Source: Halichoerus grypus (Eukaryota > Chordata > Mammalia > Carnivora > Phocidae). Taken from it: a stretch of DNA of 64,000 nucleotides. Below the pieces are notes generated by a model. That model was given only the letters and a program-made list of their open reading frames with translations. It was not told the DNA's origin and ran no database searches. The translations under genes and the position numbers were made by a program. Every line of letters begins with the position of its first letter. The stretch's first letter is position 1. Below, one piece after another: positions 34,985 through 46,905 of this stretch. The DNA lies in contig NC_135712.1 of NCBI RefSeq assembly GCF_964656455.1, positions 95,890,294 through 95,954,293 on the forward strand. Direction: 5' to 3'.

Positions 34985-36639
34985 ATTACTCAGCCATAAA
35001 AATAATGAAATCTTGCCATTTGCAATGACAAGGATGGAGCTAGACAGTATTATGCTAAGCGAAATAAGTAAGTCAGAGAAGACAAGTACTATATGATATC
35101 ACTCACATGCAGAATTTAAGAAACACAGCAAATGAACAAAGGGGGGGAGAAAAAGAGGAAGGCAAACCAAGAAACAGACTCTTAATGATAGAAAACAAAC
35201 TGATGGTTACCAGAGGGTAGGTAGGTGGGATGATGGGTTAAATAGTTGATGGAGATTAAAGAGGGCACTTATTATGATGAGCACCAGGTGTTGTATGGAA
35301 GTGTTGAATCATTATATTGTATACCTGAAACTAACATTACATTGTATGTTAACTAACTGGAATTAAAATAAAAACTTAAAAGAAAAAAAGAAAAAAAGAA
35401 AAACAAAGCCCAACTAAATGTTGTCTAAAAGAAACCCACTTTGAATGTAAAGACACATACAGATTAAAAGTAAATGGAGAAATACAAAACATGCTAACAT
35501 TACTCAAAGGAAAGCAGTAGTATTAAATTCAGACAGAGCTGACTTCAGAGCCTTAGTCAGGACTAAAGAGGGGCATTATGTAATGATAAAGGGGTTAATT
35601 CTCCAAGAAGATGTAACTCTTAACATTTATGTGCCTAACAACAGAGTGACAAATTAGGTGAGGCAAATACTGGTAGAACTGTAAGTCAAAATACATGAAT
35701 CCACTATTAGTTAGGGATTTCAACACTCCTCTATCAGAAATGGACAGATCCAGCAGGCAGAAAATCAATTAGGACATAATTGAACTTATCAACACCATCA
35801 ATCAACTGGATATAAAGGACATCTATTGACTACTTTATCCAACAACAACAGAATGCACATTTTTCTAAAATCACATGGAATTTTCACCGAGATAGACTAC
35901 ATTCTAGGCCATAAAACACACATTAACAAATTTGAAAGAATAGAAATCATACAATGTCTGCTCTCAGATCACAGTGGAACTAAAAATCAATAAAGAATGA
36001 TAGTTAAAAAAAATCCCCAAATACTTGGAGATTAAACAACACTCTTTCAAATGGCACATGGGTCAAAAAAGAAATCCCAAGAGAAATGAAAAAAAAATTT
36101 TTTGAACTACATGAAAAAGAAGACACAACTTATCAATATTTGTGGGATGCAGCAGTGCTTTGGGGGAAATTTATAACACTGAATGTACACCTTAGAAAAA
36201 AAGACAGATCTAAAATCAGTCATCTCAGTTTCCACCTTAGGAAACTAGAAAAATAAGATCAAATTAAATCCAAAGTAAGCATAAGAAAAGAAATAATAAG
36301 AGAGCAGGAATCAATGAAATTGAACACAGGAAATAAATAAAACCAATTGCTGGTTCTTTGAAACGATCAACAACATTGGTAATTCTCTACCCAGGCTACC
36401 TAAGGAAAAGAGAGAGAGGATACAGATTACTAATGTTAGAAATGAAAGAGGGGAGGATCACTTAAGATCTATTGGACATTAAAAGAATAATCCGTGAATA
36501 CTATGAACAACTCTAGGCCCACAAATTTTATAACCTAGATGAAATAGACTAATCCCTTGAAAGATACAATGTGCTAAAACGTACAAGAAGAAATAGACTA
36601 TGTGAATAGGTCTGTATATGTTAAATAAATTGAATCAAT

Positions 36640-36860
36640 AATTAATAACCTTCAAAAACAGAAAGTACCAGGCCCAAATGAATTCACTGGTGAATTCCAC
36701 CAAACATCGAAGGAAGAAATTGTACCACTCCTGTATGATCTTTTTCAGAAAATAGAAGCAGAGGGAGTACTTCCTGATCCATTCTATGAGGCCAGCATTA
36801 CCCTGATACCAAAACTAGACAAAAGCACTATAAGAAAACTACAGACCACTATCTCATGAG
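36640..36860 (+). pseudogene. L1 ORF2 reverse-transcriptase fragment
   Basis: Translates as 'KQKVPGPNEFTGEFHQTSKE' then 'EIVPLLYDLFQKIEAEGVLP' and 'DPFYEASITLIPKLDKSTIR'. This is the segment of L1 reverse transcriptase that precedes the catalytic core. The catalytic FADD-type motif is not reached. Stops bound it on both sides. Confidence 0.8.
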
Positions 36861-37059
36861 CATAAATGCAAACATTTTATCTTCAGTTCCATAAATACTG
36901 GGGATCATCCTTTGATTCTCAGCCTCTCCTCTAATCAATTCCAAGTCCACTGATGAGTTTTTCAATATAAATATTGGATTTTTTCACTTTCCTTTAATAT
37001 TTCATCAAGATCAAGGCCTAGGCCACTAGTATCTCATAGACTGCAGCAATAACCTTAGT

Positions 37060-37540
37060 CTCCTTTTTACCAGAGCATGACTCCCTCTTCTTTCTTCCCC
37101 CTTATCTACTTCTCCCAAGCCCTTTTCATGTTTCAGTAATGCTGGAAATTTTTAGATTCTTTAAACATACCATATTTTAACTCACTGTGGGGAATTTTGC
37201 ATATTCTTTTTTGTTCTACCCAGAAAATTCCCTAATTTCACCCACCCCACCAAAACCAGTCTGGAGCTCCTACTCAACCATCTGGGCCAAACCTAGATAG
37301 GACATCACTTGTGCTAAGAAGCCTTTCTTGAGCCTCAACTGTTGGGCTAGTGTTCTTCCTCTGTGCTCCCATAATATCATGTTCTCACACTGTTTTAGAA
37401 GTTGTTATTCTGAATTCTTCTCTGTATCTCCCATCTAGACTATTTTTTTTTCCTGCAAAGACAGAATACCACTCTGTCTTGTTTATGTTTGTAGCCATTA
37501 TCTATCAAAGTACCTGTTACGTAGTAGGTCCTCCATGAGC
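37060..37540. repeat. L2-type ancient LINE fragment (probable)
   Basis: Text such as 'gtctggagctcctactcaacc', 'gaagcctttcttgagcctc' and 'actctgtcttgtttatgtttg' resembles the common L2-type wording. It accounts for the open frame at 37,350-37,538. Confidence 0.4.
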
Positions 37541-39301
37541 ATTTGGTGATTGTCCAAAGCTTCACAGAAGCTAACTACATTAGACGCATATGGTTTTCTG
37601 AGTTAATGGGAAGATGGGTGCGTAGATCATGTTAACTCAAAGTGGGCATAAGAATAGTAAGTCTAGTTTGTTGTATAGTGGGGAGAGTTGTGACAGCTCC
37701 TCTGGAGTGTTTTGGAAGCAACTTCTGCAAAGGTAAGGTTGTTATAAAATGTTTCACAAAATCTGATGAAAAATCTGCCCTTGGGGATCAGAACTGTAGG
37801 AGAATAAAGTTGATGAAAGAAAATTACTGTTAGACATCTCATGTCAAACAAACCTTGTAACTCTTGTTTTGTGCCTCCCAGCTTGAGTGCATAAGAGAAA
37901 AATGCAAATTTTCCAAATGAAGTACAGCTAACAGTGCATAAATCTTAAGAAGACAGTAGGATACACTTATTAAAACTTGGCAAGGATCAGAAATGAATGA
38001 CTTTTTCTCTGAGATGCCAGCTTTTTTCTTTTTAAGATTAGCTTTTCCTTAAAGCTACATCAATTATAAATGTCTGCTAGCAAAACTGGCACAGCTAAAC
38101 TTAAAGCAAATAAACCAAGAAATTAAACTGATTAAAAAACAAACAAGAGATTTTAGCATTTTTTGAGAGAATGGGTTCAAAAGAATGCCATTTTTTGCAT
38201 ACTTTCCTATTTTGCATATGTAGGAATATTAATTTAAAATTATGAGAGACATAGATTAATATTCTACTGCTGTTTAAAAGAATTCTCTGGGAATATACAC
38301 TTTGGACTTGCCGTTTAAAGAAAGTTACTTTATATTACAATTCTTCTGGCAGTCATTTCAGTCAAATTTCTTTGTTCTGAACAACCAAAACCCAGCCACG
38401 TTAGCTTAAGTTACAAAGGAGAATTTATTTTAAGGATACAGGGGTGTATCCTGAAACCCAAGGGCTAGGCTGTAGCTAGTCTTCAGGAAAAGGAAAGCCT
38501 CCAGATGATCTCCTCCTTTCCTTTTTTTTTTTCCTTCTGTCTTATCTTCCTTTTTTTCTTCCTGTGGTCCAAATGACAAAACATTGTGACCCTAAGACTC
38601 TCTCTCTCTCAGACTCAATTCCACACTCTTGCAAGAGAGAATCTAACTGGTCTAGTTTGGTCTCCTGTCCAATAAACCATTAGAAGAGTGGGTTGGGTTG
38701 TGCGGGAAAACATGACTGCCAAGGCTCACAGATGGCTGCCAGGAAGATGGAGGGGGATGAGTAGCAGATTGTCGGTGTTCACCATGGTTGTTTATCAATC
38801 CCTGGATGGAACCAAGGAATATTAACCTCATATTAGAAGGTGTAGTAAGAAAATGAAAGAAAATAATGTTAGGTTCAAATAAAGTATCTTTCTAAGCCCC
38901 TCATCACAGGTTCTAGCTTCACTTCCTCTGGACCTGTTTACATGAATTGCATGTAAACTCTTCCTTTATCTTTGGTTACTCTCTACATGCTGATGACACC
39001 CTAATATATGTGATCAGCCCCCATCACTGTCCCAATAATTAGACCTATATTTACCTTTTTTTTATTACTTCTTATTGCTTTCTCAGAAGTAAAACCTTCA
39101 AAACTGAATTACTTTCTTCACCACCTTGGTCCCCACTGTCCGTGAACTGTTCCTTATTTCCCGACAAGCACCTGTCTTTAGTCTCCAAGTGCTGTTGGAG
39201 TTCAAGAAATCCTCTTGAATTTATCTCACTTGACCTGTGACCTCCACATTGATTTGTTCCAGACTCACCATTTCTATCGTTGACTAACGTAACTGTATTT
39301 C
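37541..39301. other. Intergenic sequence, mostly unassigned
   Basis: An old repeat seems present at 38,395-38,500 ('ttaagttacaaaggagaattt', 'ggatacaggggtgtatcc'), with a counterpart near 11,160. No exon is seen. Confidence 0.45.
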
Positions 39302-39317
39302 AAAATTGTCCCTTTGT

Positions 39318-39508
39318 TGGGGCGCCTGGGTGGCTCAGTTGGTTGGGCGACTGCCTTCGGCTCAGGTCATGATCCTGGAGTCCAGGGATTGAGTCCCACG
39401 TCGGGCTCCCTGCTGAGCGGGGGGTCTGCTTCTCCCTCTGACCCTCCCCCCTCTCATGTGCTCTCTCTCATTCTCTCTCTCAAATAAATAAATAAAATCT
39501 TTAAAAAA
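39318..39508 (+). mobile_element. CAN-SINE with perfect 16-bp target duplication
   Basis: Near-consensus head GGGGCGCCTGGGTGGCTCAG, body 'cgtcgggctccctgctgagc' and tail 'aaataaataaataaaatcttt'. AAAATTGTCCCTTTGT stands at 39,302-39,317 and 39,509-39,524 without mismatch, so this is a fairly young copy. Confidence 0.97.
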
Positions 39509-39524
39509 AAAATTGTCCCTTTGT

Positions 39525-41895
39525 CTTCATCTTCTCCTTTTGCTCTACCCTCACATTGCCACCAGAGTTGAAAGATGCTGCTATATGCATACTGAGATGG
39601 TTATTTTCTGTCTTAAAAACAATTTTGGGGTTTCCATTGTGAACGGGGTAGTGTCTTATCTGAGATGCTTTTAAATTTGACCACAGCACTGTTTTTTATC
39701 CGTATCTCTGTGCCATATATACTGTGTTTGAAAGACCCAGAAATTCTGGCCATGCCACAAACAGGACATGTTTGTGGCATGGTGAATACGGTACTTGCTG
39801 TATGGCATATCAATTATTTGTAAACTCTCACATCCCTCAATAGACAGTGGGTTCCTCAAGGGCAGAGGTGCAACCTTTGTCCTTCTGTATCCATTAGGGC
39901 AGTCCTGGGATAGAGCAGGTGTTGAGTAGGCGCGGATTAAATGAAGCTGTGCCCGTCCGACAAGCCTGGACATTTATTTCTCAACTGGGAAAGAACCGCA
40001 CACAGCAGGAAGCAGAAATTTATCATATGCCCTGATGATTTTCCTCTACTTGTGAAACATCAGTAATAATTTCCTTGTGTTATGGAAATTTATTTGCTGA
40101 AGAATTCTGTGTCATTGGTGACAGCCAGAAATTACAAGGCTGAGAAAAATTATAAAAGGACAATGTCACCTCCTAACTACAAGTTTTTTCTTTTTCCTCC
40201 TTTAAGTTCAGCCCTCAGAAGCCACTTCAATATATTTATATCACACTAATTTAGGTTTTTGTGAAATCTTTTTGTAATTTTATGTTGCCTCTAAAGCTCA
40301 GCTAGCCTTGACAATTTGAAAAATCCCATCCATATGTAATAAGATGTTATATTCAGTTTCTGCCAAGGCATGAAGGAAGTAGAGGCTCCGTTTCAAAGTA
40401 AGGTTACATTGCAGGACTTGTAAAGTGGAGATGGTAGAAAACTTGTTTTTCAGTCCTCAACTGACCACCAACTTCTGCCTAGAAAAGAGTTTGAGGAGCT
40501 ACGAAGGAGAGTGGAGGTTGAGAGAGTACTTTTGGAAAGTTGCTGGTAAGCTGTGTCCCATCTCCCTTCAAAAGAGGAAGGCCTGGTAATATCAAAATAT
40601 AATCTCAGTAGGTCAGAACATGATGGTCTATAAATATAGAAGGTATATGTTCCACAGTGTACTTAATTCATGACAAAAGGAACCACCAGGATGGTAAAGC
40701 TGGTTCAAAATATTTTGAGAGGCTAACTATATACAGACATTCACCAAAAATATTGGTATAAGATTTCTAGGTTAGATACCAAACTGGCTGATGTATTACA
40801 GGGCAGTAAAGCCCCAATCTCTGGCATTATCTTATCTAAAAGATAGAACTTATCTGCATATCTAGATGCAAAGTTATAGATGAAAAACCTACCAAATAAC
40901 ATGTAACTTTACATAGCCTAATGCACAGAACAGTAAATGATAATCACACAGAGGTATATTTTCCTAGAAAATAAGGTGACCTTTGAGTGGGCTGTTAGGG
41001 GGGCATTGAAAGGATGTGTAACTATTCCTTTACCTTATTTCCAAGTTTTGGGCAATGTCTATAAACGGTCCCTGAGTCATTTGAAGCCTGGTGAGACATG
41101 TATCAGTGGGGGCCCTGCAACTGGAATGCAGCAGACTGGTATTTGACTTCCATCTGGGGAGTCATAAGCGCAGCTGTTAAGCTGGGGGCTGCTGGTGTAG
41201 GAGCTGGAGAGAGGTGGTTACGTTGGCTGTCTTACTCACCCACGGGGTGGCAGGACAATGTATGCGAGAGGATTTCCTGGAGGTCAGACATGGGATGTGC
41301 GAAAATGTAAGAGAAAATGGGTCACTTAAAATTCTGTCCAGGAGGATCACTGAGACCCCACAGAGAGAAGCAAGAATAATCACTTGATGCCTAGTGGTCC
41401 AGGAAGCAAAGGTGTTAGGAGAAGGCCTCACGGGCAGCTAGAGGAATGTAGGTAGACGTCCTCAGTGTGGGGGGGGGTGTGTGTGTCTGGCGACTGGCCT
41501 GCTCTAAACGCCTGGCAGCCTCAGTACCAGTCCAGTTAGGACTTTTCTGCTTTAATCCTTCTCCTTTTCTGGGATTTCAATGTAGGCAATTAATAAGACT
41601 GAAGCAAGCATGGATGATGAGAAATGGTAACACAAGTCTCTTTTCACAGGTCCTTGACTTCAGGCCTCCCTCATTCAGAAGGCCCAACCACTGCGAAGGG
41701 GAAAATACTTAATACTAAACCACACGCAAAGTTTTGACAATGATATGGAACTGGACATTTTTATTACTCATCTAAGAACTTTTATCACCTGTGAGTGACC
41801 AGAAAGTCCCGAGGCCTGTGCAATTTTCTTGTAGGCAGCAGCCTACCAAGTACAAAAGAAGGTTACTTAATGAGTGGGGCTTGCTTAATGTAAGG

Positions 41896-41926
<31 letters not shown>

Positions 41927-42589
41927 CACGCAGGGGTAGGGAGTGGGGGGGAGGGAGAGAGAGAGAGACAATCTTTTTAAGCATGACCTCGTAGCTATCC
42001 TTTGAATTCAGTAAGTCTGTGCTCTCGGTTTCTTCGATGTGGGTAATTTTTATCTCTACACTGAACATCCCTAGTTCGGAAAACTTGCATTCCAATCTTG
42101 TCTTCATACTGGCACAATGAAGCATGAATTTGCAAAAACCCTCAGGAATACTGTGCTCCCGATATAGACATGGTAAACTATTTGCAGAATTGCTGGTGTC
42201 AGTTAAATGCACTCTGCTTCAGCAGAGAGGAAATCCTATCTCTAGAGGTGTCATTGTTTTTACATGTTTCATTTCATTTTGTCACTAATCATGGTTCTGA
42301 AAGGCAAGCTCTTCATATTTTTCATTTTACTATGTAACTTGGCATGGGCTTATTTTTTGGCTCTGCTTTGTTTTGCATAACTGTGTATAAGCTAAGCTAT
42401 TTCTCTAAGTATAACTAAGGTAATGTCCTTTTAATGCTTTAAAAAAGTGCCAGAATATTTTATACATTATTTTTATGAGTTTAATTTTACTATTGCACTA
42501 GTAAGTGCATTTTAAAAATGCCTTTTGCAAGTAAACATGTGCTGTACAGAAGTAATCAGAGGTTTTATGCAAAATACTCCTATTGATTG
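39525..42589. other. Intergenic sequence with a (GT)n run
   Basis: No exon recognised. A short G-run and (GT)n stand at 41,467-41,487, and a (GT)n to (GC) run at 41,896-41,926. The frames at 39,671-39,973 and 41,772-42,212 lack any known domain. Confidence 0.45.
41896..41926. repeat. (GT)n microsatellite
   Basis: GT repeat turning into GCGCGTGCACGC, followed by a GA-rich run to about 41,970. Confidence 0.93.
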
Positions 42590-42905
42590 GGCCTGAACTG
42601 AAGTTTGTTTACTCCTCCCTCTGTCTGGAATGTTCCTGGCCCTAATTGCCCATGCCTTCATCTCTCCCTGCATTCTGGGACTTTCCTGACTATCTAGCCT
42701 AAATTTGAACTCTTAATTATTTTCCATTTCTTTATTCTGCTTTATTTTTTTTCAAAATACCTAACATATATTTATATGTTTATTGTCTTTCTGCCCCTAT
42801 TAAAATATGTTTGCTAACAGGAAGGGCTATGTTTTCTTCACTGCAGTATTTTCAAGATGTAGAAGAGTGGACTTTCAATAAATATTCGTTGAATAAATGA
42901 ATGAA
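42590..42905. repeat. L2-type ancient LINE fragment (probable)
   Basis: 'ctccctctgtctggaatgttc', 'ccatgccttcatctctccctg' and 'tttcaataaatattcgttgaa' with the (TGAA)-like end 'taaatgaatgaatgg' fit the 3' end of a mammal-wide LINE. Confidence 0.5.
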
Positions 42906-43099
42906 TGGATACACACTGAAAATACCTTGCCTGGTAATTTGAAGAGCATGTCTGGAAGACAGTCCTGCATAAGAGAATTCTCATAGTATTGCATGTCCAT
43001 TTGACACTTGTCACCGCACTACATTTAAAGGAAGGACTTGGTTGAATTTATACCACGAGCACTTAGATACCAATCACTGTACAGCACTGACACCATTTT

Positions 43100-43360
43100 T
43101 TATTTTTACCATTTATTAAGCACCAGCTATGGGCCTGGCTTAGTGCTAAAGACTTAATATACATCGTTTCATTTACGCTTCCATGCGAGACCATGTATGG
43201 ACTAAGTGTATTATTATCTCATTTAACCAATTAAATGGGTTTTATATCTCATTCAGGGTCACACGATAGGTAAGTTGTGGTGGGACCAGGACTCAGACTC
43301 AGGGCTGCCTTCATTTCAAAGTCCAGAATCATAGCCATAAGACTATCATTGTCTTTTCTT
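43100..43360 (-). repeat. MIR fragment, long
   Basis: Reverse-strand MIR order is well kept: 'ccatttattaagcaccagctatgggcc', 'ttagtgctaaagacttaatatac', 'tcagggtcacacgataggtaag', 'gggaccaggactcagactc'. Confidence 0.75.
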
Positions 43361-43685
43361 ATCTATGCTAGTTAAGTCTTGTACAACTGAACCTGTCAGG
43401 GGAAAACATTAAATGTGTTCTTTAATGAGTATTGACAGGTACATTAATGTGGAAAACAATGGTGCAGAGGTTAGTATCTTAACCATAATAGTTGAGATTA
43501 TTAGTCTGTAACAAGCTAGATAACAATGTGGATAAGCATAGACATTTTTAGACCACCTGACTGAAGAACAAACCACACATGCTACTTGAAGCATATAAAA
43601 ACAGATTTAAAAAAAAAAAACACACTACAGCATATTTAGGAAGCAAAAAATAAGTTCACCACAGTTGACTGTTTGGAACAGAAAT

Positions 43686-43836
43686 GTTTGAGAAGCATGG
43701 GTTGATTATTTCTCACTCTCTCTCTTATATATTAGACTCACACACACCCAAACAGAAAAGTTTGAGAAGTTTGAGAAGCATGGGTTGATTATTTCTCCCT
43801 CTCTCTCTCTAATATATATACATTAGATTCACACAT
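43686..43836. repeat. Direct duplication of about 65-70 bp
   Basis: 'gtttgagaagcatgggttga' begins copies at 43,686 and 43,769. Both continue through 'ttatttctc', (CT)n, a TATA run and 'attaga(c/t)tcacaca'. The second copy has a longer CT and TA part. Confidence 0.85.
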
Positions 43837-44284
43837 ATCCATGGGTCATATATTTGGCACAAAGAAAAGAGGGTTCTTAAGACCTGGATTCCAGTGTTAA
43901 TTTTACCTATTGTGACCTTTGATAAACGATTGAACAGAGCATACCTGTGGGAGTTCTTAATTGCTTGGGTTAATTCTTCTTGGGTTTGCCATTTGCTTAG
44001 CTTTGTAATTTTGAGTCATTATTCAAACTTTCTGTGCCTTAATTTTCTTAGACATAAATTGGGCCATTATGAAGATGAATTAAATATTACAGACAAAACT
44101 TTTAGAATATTGCTGTGAATGTGGTAGGAACCCCTCCAGCAGAAAGCCTTCGGGGCTACTGAGTATCCCAGTCCTTTCCTTTCTGAGAAGATCCTTTCTC
44201 TCCCCGTCCCTGCTCTCCCCCTTCTCCTCCCTCTCCTCTCTTTTCTGCTCCTCGCCCCTCTTCCCCCTCTAGGCAGGCTCCTTT

Positions 44285-44298
44285 GTGCCCTCTGCTGG
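44285..44298 (-). promoter_or_regulatory. CTCF-binding consensus site
   Basis: The minus strand reads CCAGCAGAGGGCAC, which agrees with the known CTCF core CCASYAGRKGGCRS at every position. It lies about 30 bp before the first X-box-like site, at the upstream edge of the CpG-rich promoter. Binding in any tissue is inference. Confidence 0.6.
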
Positions 44299-44325
44299 TC
44301 AACAGCGGCAAGACCTAGCGTTCTG

Positions 44326-44339
44326 GTTGCTATGGGTAC
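44326..44339 (+). promoter_or_regulatory. RFX X-box-like site 1
   Basis: GTTGCTATGGGTAC fits the imperfect-palindrome X-box model RYYNYY-WW-RRNRAC with one mismatch (T for R). RFX factors that bind such sites drive ciliary genes. The site lies just upstream of the probable first exon. Confidence 0.5.
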
Positions 44340-44351
44340 GGAGCTAACGCG

Positions 44352-44365
44352 GTAACCAAGGAGAC
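44352..44365 (+). promoter_or_regulatory. RFX X-box-like site 2
   Basis: GTAACCAAGGAGAC matches the same model with one mismatch (A for Y at the third base). It follows the first site by 12 bp. Two such sites in one small promoter make the ciliary reading stronger than either alone. Confidence 0.4.
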
Positions 44366-44369
44366 CGAG

Positions 44370-44427
44370 GCGGAAGTTCTGGGTAGCTTGAGCCGGCAGC
44401 CGTGACGCAGGCGGCGGGGGTCTCCAG
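44370..44427 (+). other. ZBBX: Probable non-coding first exon, ZBBX-like gene (3' edge)
   Basis: A good donor CAG|GTGGGT lies at 44,427/44,428 within the CpG island. It is downstream of the X-box-like sites and on the strand of the coding exons. The transcription start cannot be read from the sequence, so the left limit is a guess. The start codon is in the next exon, so this exon would be 5'UTR. The intron to 51,662 would be about 7.2 kb; other untranslated exons inside it are possible. Confidence 0.45.
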
Positions 44428-45189
44428 GTGGGTCGGCGGGCTGCGGAGGACCGCGCCCGGCGGAGGGCTTCGGAGCTGGCGGGGCTGGGCGGCCGTCAGG
44501 TCTGCGGTGGTGCGGGGAGCAGGGCGGGACGGCGGGAGAGTGGACTGGGTTGAGGGTGGAGCTGGGGCTGAGCCGCTGCCGTGCGCCGGATACAGTGCCA
44601 GGCCCATGGACTGCGGGACGCGGCATCGACCAGGAGTTGAAGCTTTTTTTTCCTATAAACAAAGAACTTCTGAGCCCATGATGCTAATGGAGTTCATTAG
44701 AGTGAACCCCAGGCAGGGAAACCAGGGGCTTGTCAATTGTACCTCCTCGACAACCTGACCTTTTCAAATGCCACCGTCTTTTATCCTTTGAAGTCATTGG
44801 TGCCTAATGAAAAATTTGGTGCCCTGACAAGTCATTACCACATCCCCTTTTGGAGCCTGCTTTCTGCCTGGATGGCGACATGCACCCGCTATATTCTGGA
44901 AGTCACTCCTCCCCAGTAAAGGTCATGGGTGAGGGGTGGCAGATTCCTAAGAAATTTGAAGCTGTGGGAGTTTTTTCTTCTATCCCCAAATTAGCATTAG
45001 AGGTGCTCATAAACAGGTTCAGTAATGTATTATTATTATTATTTTTATAGCCTGATTTTTAAAATCCAGAGTTAGCAAGACTCCTAAGGGGGAAAAAAGT
45101 CATATAAATTTGAAGCTACACAAGATTAAAACTATGCAAACACTATGCTTATGGAAAATGAAAACAGAAACAAGAACAAAAACACCCCC

Positions 45190-45480
45190 ACCTCCCTCCA
45201 GCACCTTATTTTATAGGCTACTCAGAGGCCTGTCCTGACTTCCCATAGTATTTTCAGTTGTGTTACAAATGTATTTGAAAGTGCCTCGGTCTTTTGTCTA
45301 TTTATTTCAAAACACTTAATACTCCCCCCAATTATTTTATTTGCTTTTTAATTTTTTCCTACTTTCTTCACCAGAGTGTAAGTTCACTGAGGATTGGTGC
45401 TGTACCTGTTTGGTTCACCTTGTTCTTCAGTGCTTAATCTGATACCTGGCACAGAAGAGGTGTTCCTATATTTGTTGAAT
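45190..45480. repeat. L2-type ancient LINE fragment (probable)
   Basis: 'cagaggcctgtcctgacttcc', 'caccagagtgtaagttcactg' and 'tgatacctggcacagaagagg' are typical L2-type words. It lies in the presumed first intron. Confidence 0.5.
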
Positions 45481-46888
45481 GTTCATCAAAGTTTGGTAGG
45501 ATATGTAGAAAAAAGAAAACAAAAGGATTTGTTGAAGTGGGAAAGAGGGTGTGTTTGTTTAAATTTTTTTCCTAAGGTTGTGCAATAAATTCAAAGCCAT
45601 AGGGAAAAACTATTTAAAACTTAGCCTATTATTACTGGCAGTACATTATGTGTAGGCACTCTTCTAATTACTGGGGATTCAAAGATCAATGGCATATTTG
45701 GGATGCTTAGGGAAGCAACACCTATAAAAGCAAAGCAGCAAGAAATAACACGGGACAGCATATAATAGCAAATGAGTGTGTTACCCATGATGTCCTTACA
45801 GGAGAAGTTCACTTTTGATGGAAGAAATCTTCATGGTAGAGGTGGCCTTCCAACTGGGCACTGAATAGAATAAAACTTGGTGAGCAGAGAAGTGGAAAAT
45901 AAAGTATAATGCTTAGGAAGATTGGAATGCATAATTGAGGCTCTTAAGGTACCAAACAGAGCAGCTGAGAAATATTTTTTTTCTTCTGGGTATGGGGAAA
46001 AAATATAGAAACAAAAATTTGTTACCTTGTATTACATGGGAGCAATCTGACACCCAAAAGGTTTTCACGGTGTTTAAATATATTGCTGTAAAATTTAGAA
46101 AATGGCCTGATGCCAAACAGTTCTTTCTCTAAATTTCCTTTTTATGACAGGTTATGAGTATGAAAGGGGGAAGAATGTGAATGATATGAATTAATCATTT
46201 TAAGTATGTAGAACAATATTTAGATTTCAAGACCTAAGAGGAGCTAACAGGACTGGGAATAAAATTGTAATTTCTGGCTTTGTCACTAATCTTAGATGGA
46301 TGCCTTAATTTTCCCATTCCTAAGATAGTCATAAGCAACCACTTAGGCTAATAGTAGATTTTATGAGAATGGATGGGATAGATACGTATAAAAGGAGTTG
46401 GGTTTCTGAAAGATGTGATTTATAAATTTAATGCTTTCATTGCTATTTGTAATCATATGAAATTTTCAGTGATACAGAATTAATAATGATTGTATATTGA
46501 TGTACTGTTGTGCCTTTAAAACATATTTTTAAGCTATAGAGGAGTTTCTTTATAGTAAATCTGACCCAGAGGCTCATTATGTAAAATAGATGAAATCAGA
46601 GAAGCTGTGGTTTAAGAAAAGCCTTGATACTCCCTCATTCCCCTCTCAAGGTAGCTTCTGTTTCCTTCCCTGAACCCTGAGCTCCCTGAAGGCCCTTAAG
46701 GAAGATTTATAGGCCACAAATTAGAGTCCCTTTGTTTGATATCCTGCAAATTAGGTGGGGGTGGGAGGCTTGGGGGGGATGGAATTCTCATAATTTAATA
46801 CATCTATAAACTGAGGCTCAGAGACCACTCTGACACAAAGGTCCTCTGAACTTAAACCTGGTATCTTTTAAAATTACTTATCATCTTT
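45481..46888. other. Presumed intron 1, unassigned sequence
   Basis: An old repeat remnant is likely at 45,630-45,900 ('taggcactcttctaattactgg'). I see no exon-like segment with convincing splice sites. Confidence 0.4.
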
Positions 46889-46905
46889 AGTTGGCAAATA
46901 TTTTA

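Larger units (their letters stand above)
34016..35410 (+). mobile_element. Internally deleted younger L1 inserted in the old L1
   Basis: Begins with L1 5'UTR text ('gatgatggcagacacggagg', 'acacaactagataattatcaa'), passes into ORF1-like text ('catgactgatggagaatttt', 'gaacagcaggctgaaagaag') and at about 34,530 jumps to the ORF2 C-terminus ('tctgttggtgggaatgcaaatt'). It then carries the complete 3'UTR and an A-rich tail at about 35,380-35,408. AAAAACAAAACC (34,008-34,019) and AAAAACAAAGCC (35,399-35,410) flank it as a likely target duplication. About 4 kb of ORF1 and ORF2 is missing. Confidence 0.8.
31440..36870 (+). mobile_element. Old L1 (L1M), 5'UTR to reverse transcriptase, with nested insertions
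   Basis: The 5'UTR-like part (31,450-32,350) has words such as 'acactgcctctaaattgtaaac' and 'ctacctgcaggagaaattattt'. It is followed by an ORF1 piece (32,361-32,783), a post-ORF1 segment, and broken ORF2 text to about 36,860. Two younger L1 pieces interrupt it at 33,041-33,161 and 34,016-35,410. Many stops and frameshifts show it is dead. A 19-base unit, TTCAGTCCTAACAAGTAAA, recurs at about 31,510 and 31,536. Confidence 0.75.
44290..44630 (+). promoter_or_regulatory. ZBBX: CpG-island promoter of the ZBBX-like gene
   Basis: The only long GC- and CpG-rich block in the window, standing in otherwise AT-rich sequence. It contains the CTCF-like and X-box-like sites and a donor-type junction at 44,427/44,428. 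No TATA box is seen at a convincing place, which is usual for CpG-island promoters. Assignment to the downstream coding exons rests on order and strand. The open frames through it on both strands are what GC-rich, stop-poor sequence gives by chance. Confidence 0.65.

Noticed and set aside
44330..44758. Overlapping open frames on both strands of the CpG island
   Set aside because: GC-rich sequence is poor in stop codons. The peptides are low-complexity (Pro, Arg, Gly) and the real start codon is in a later exon.
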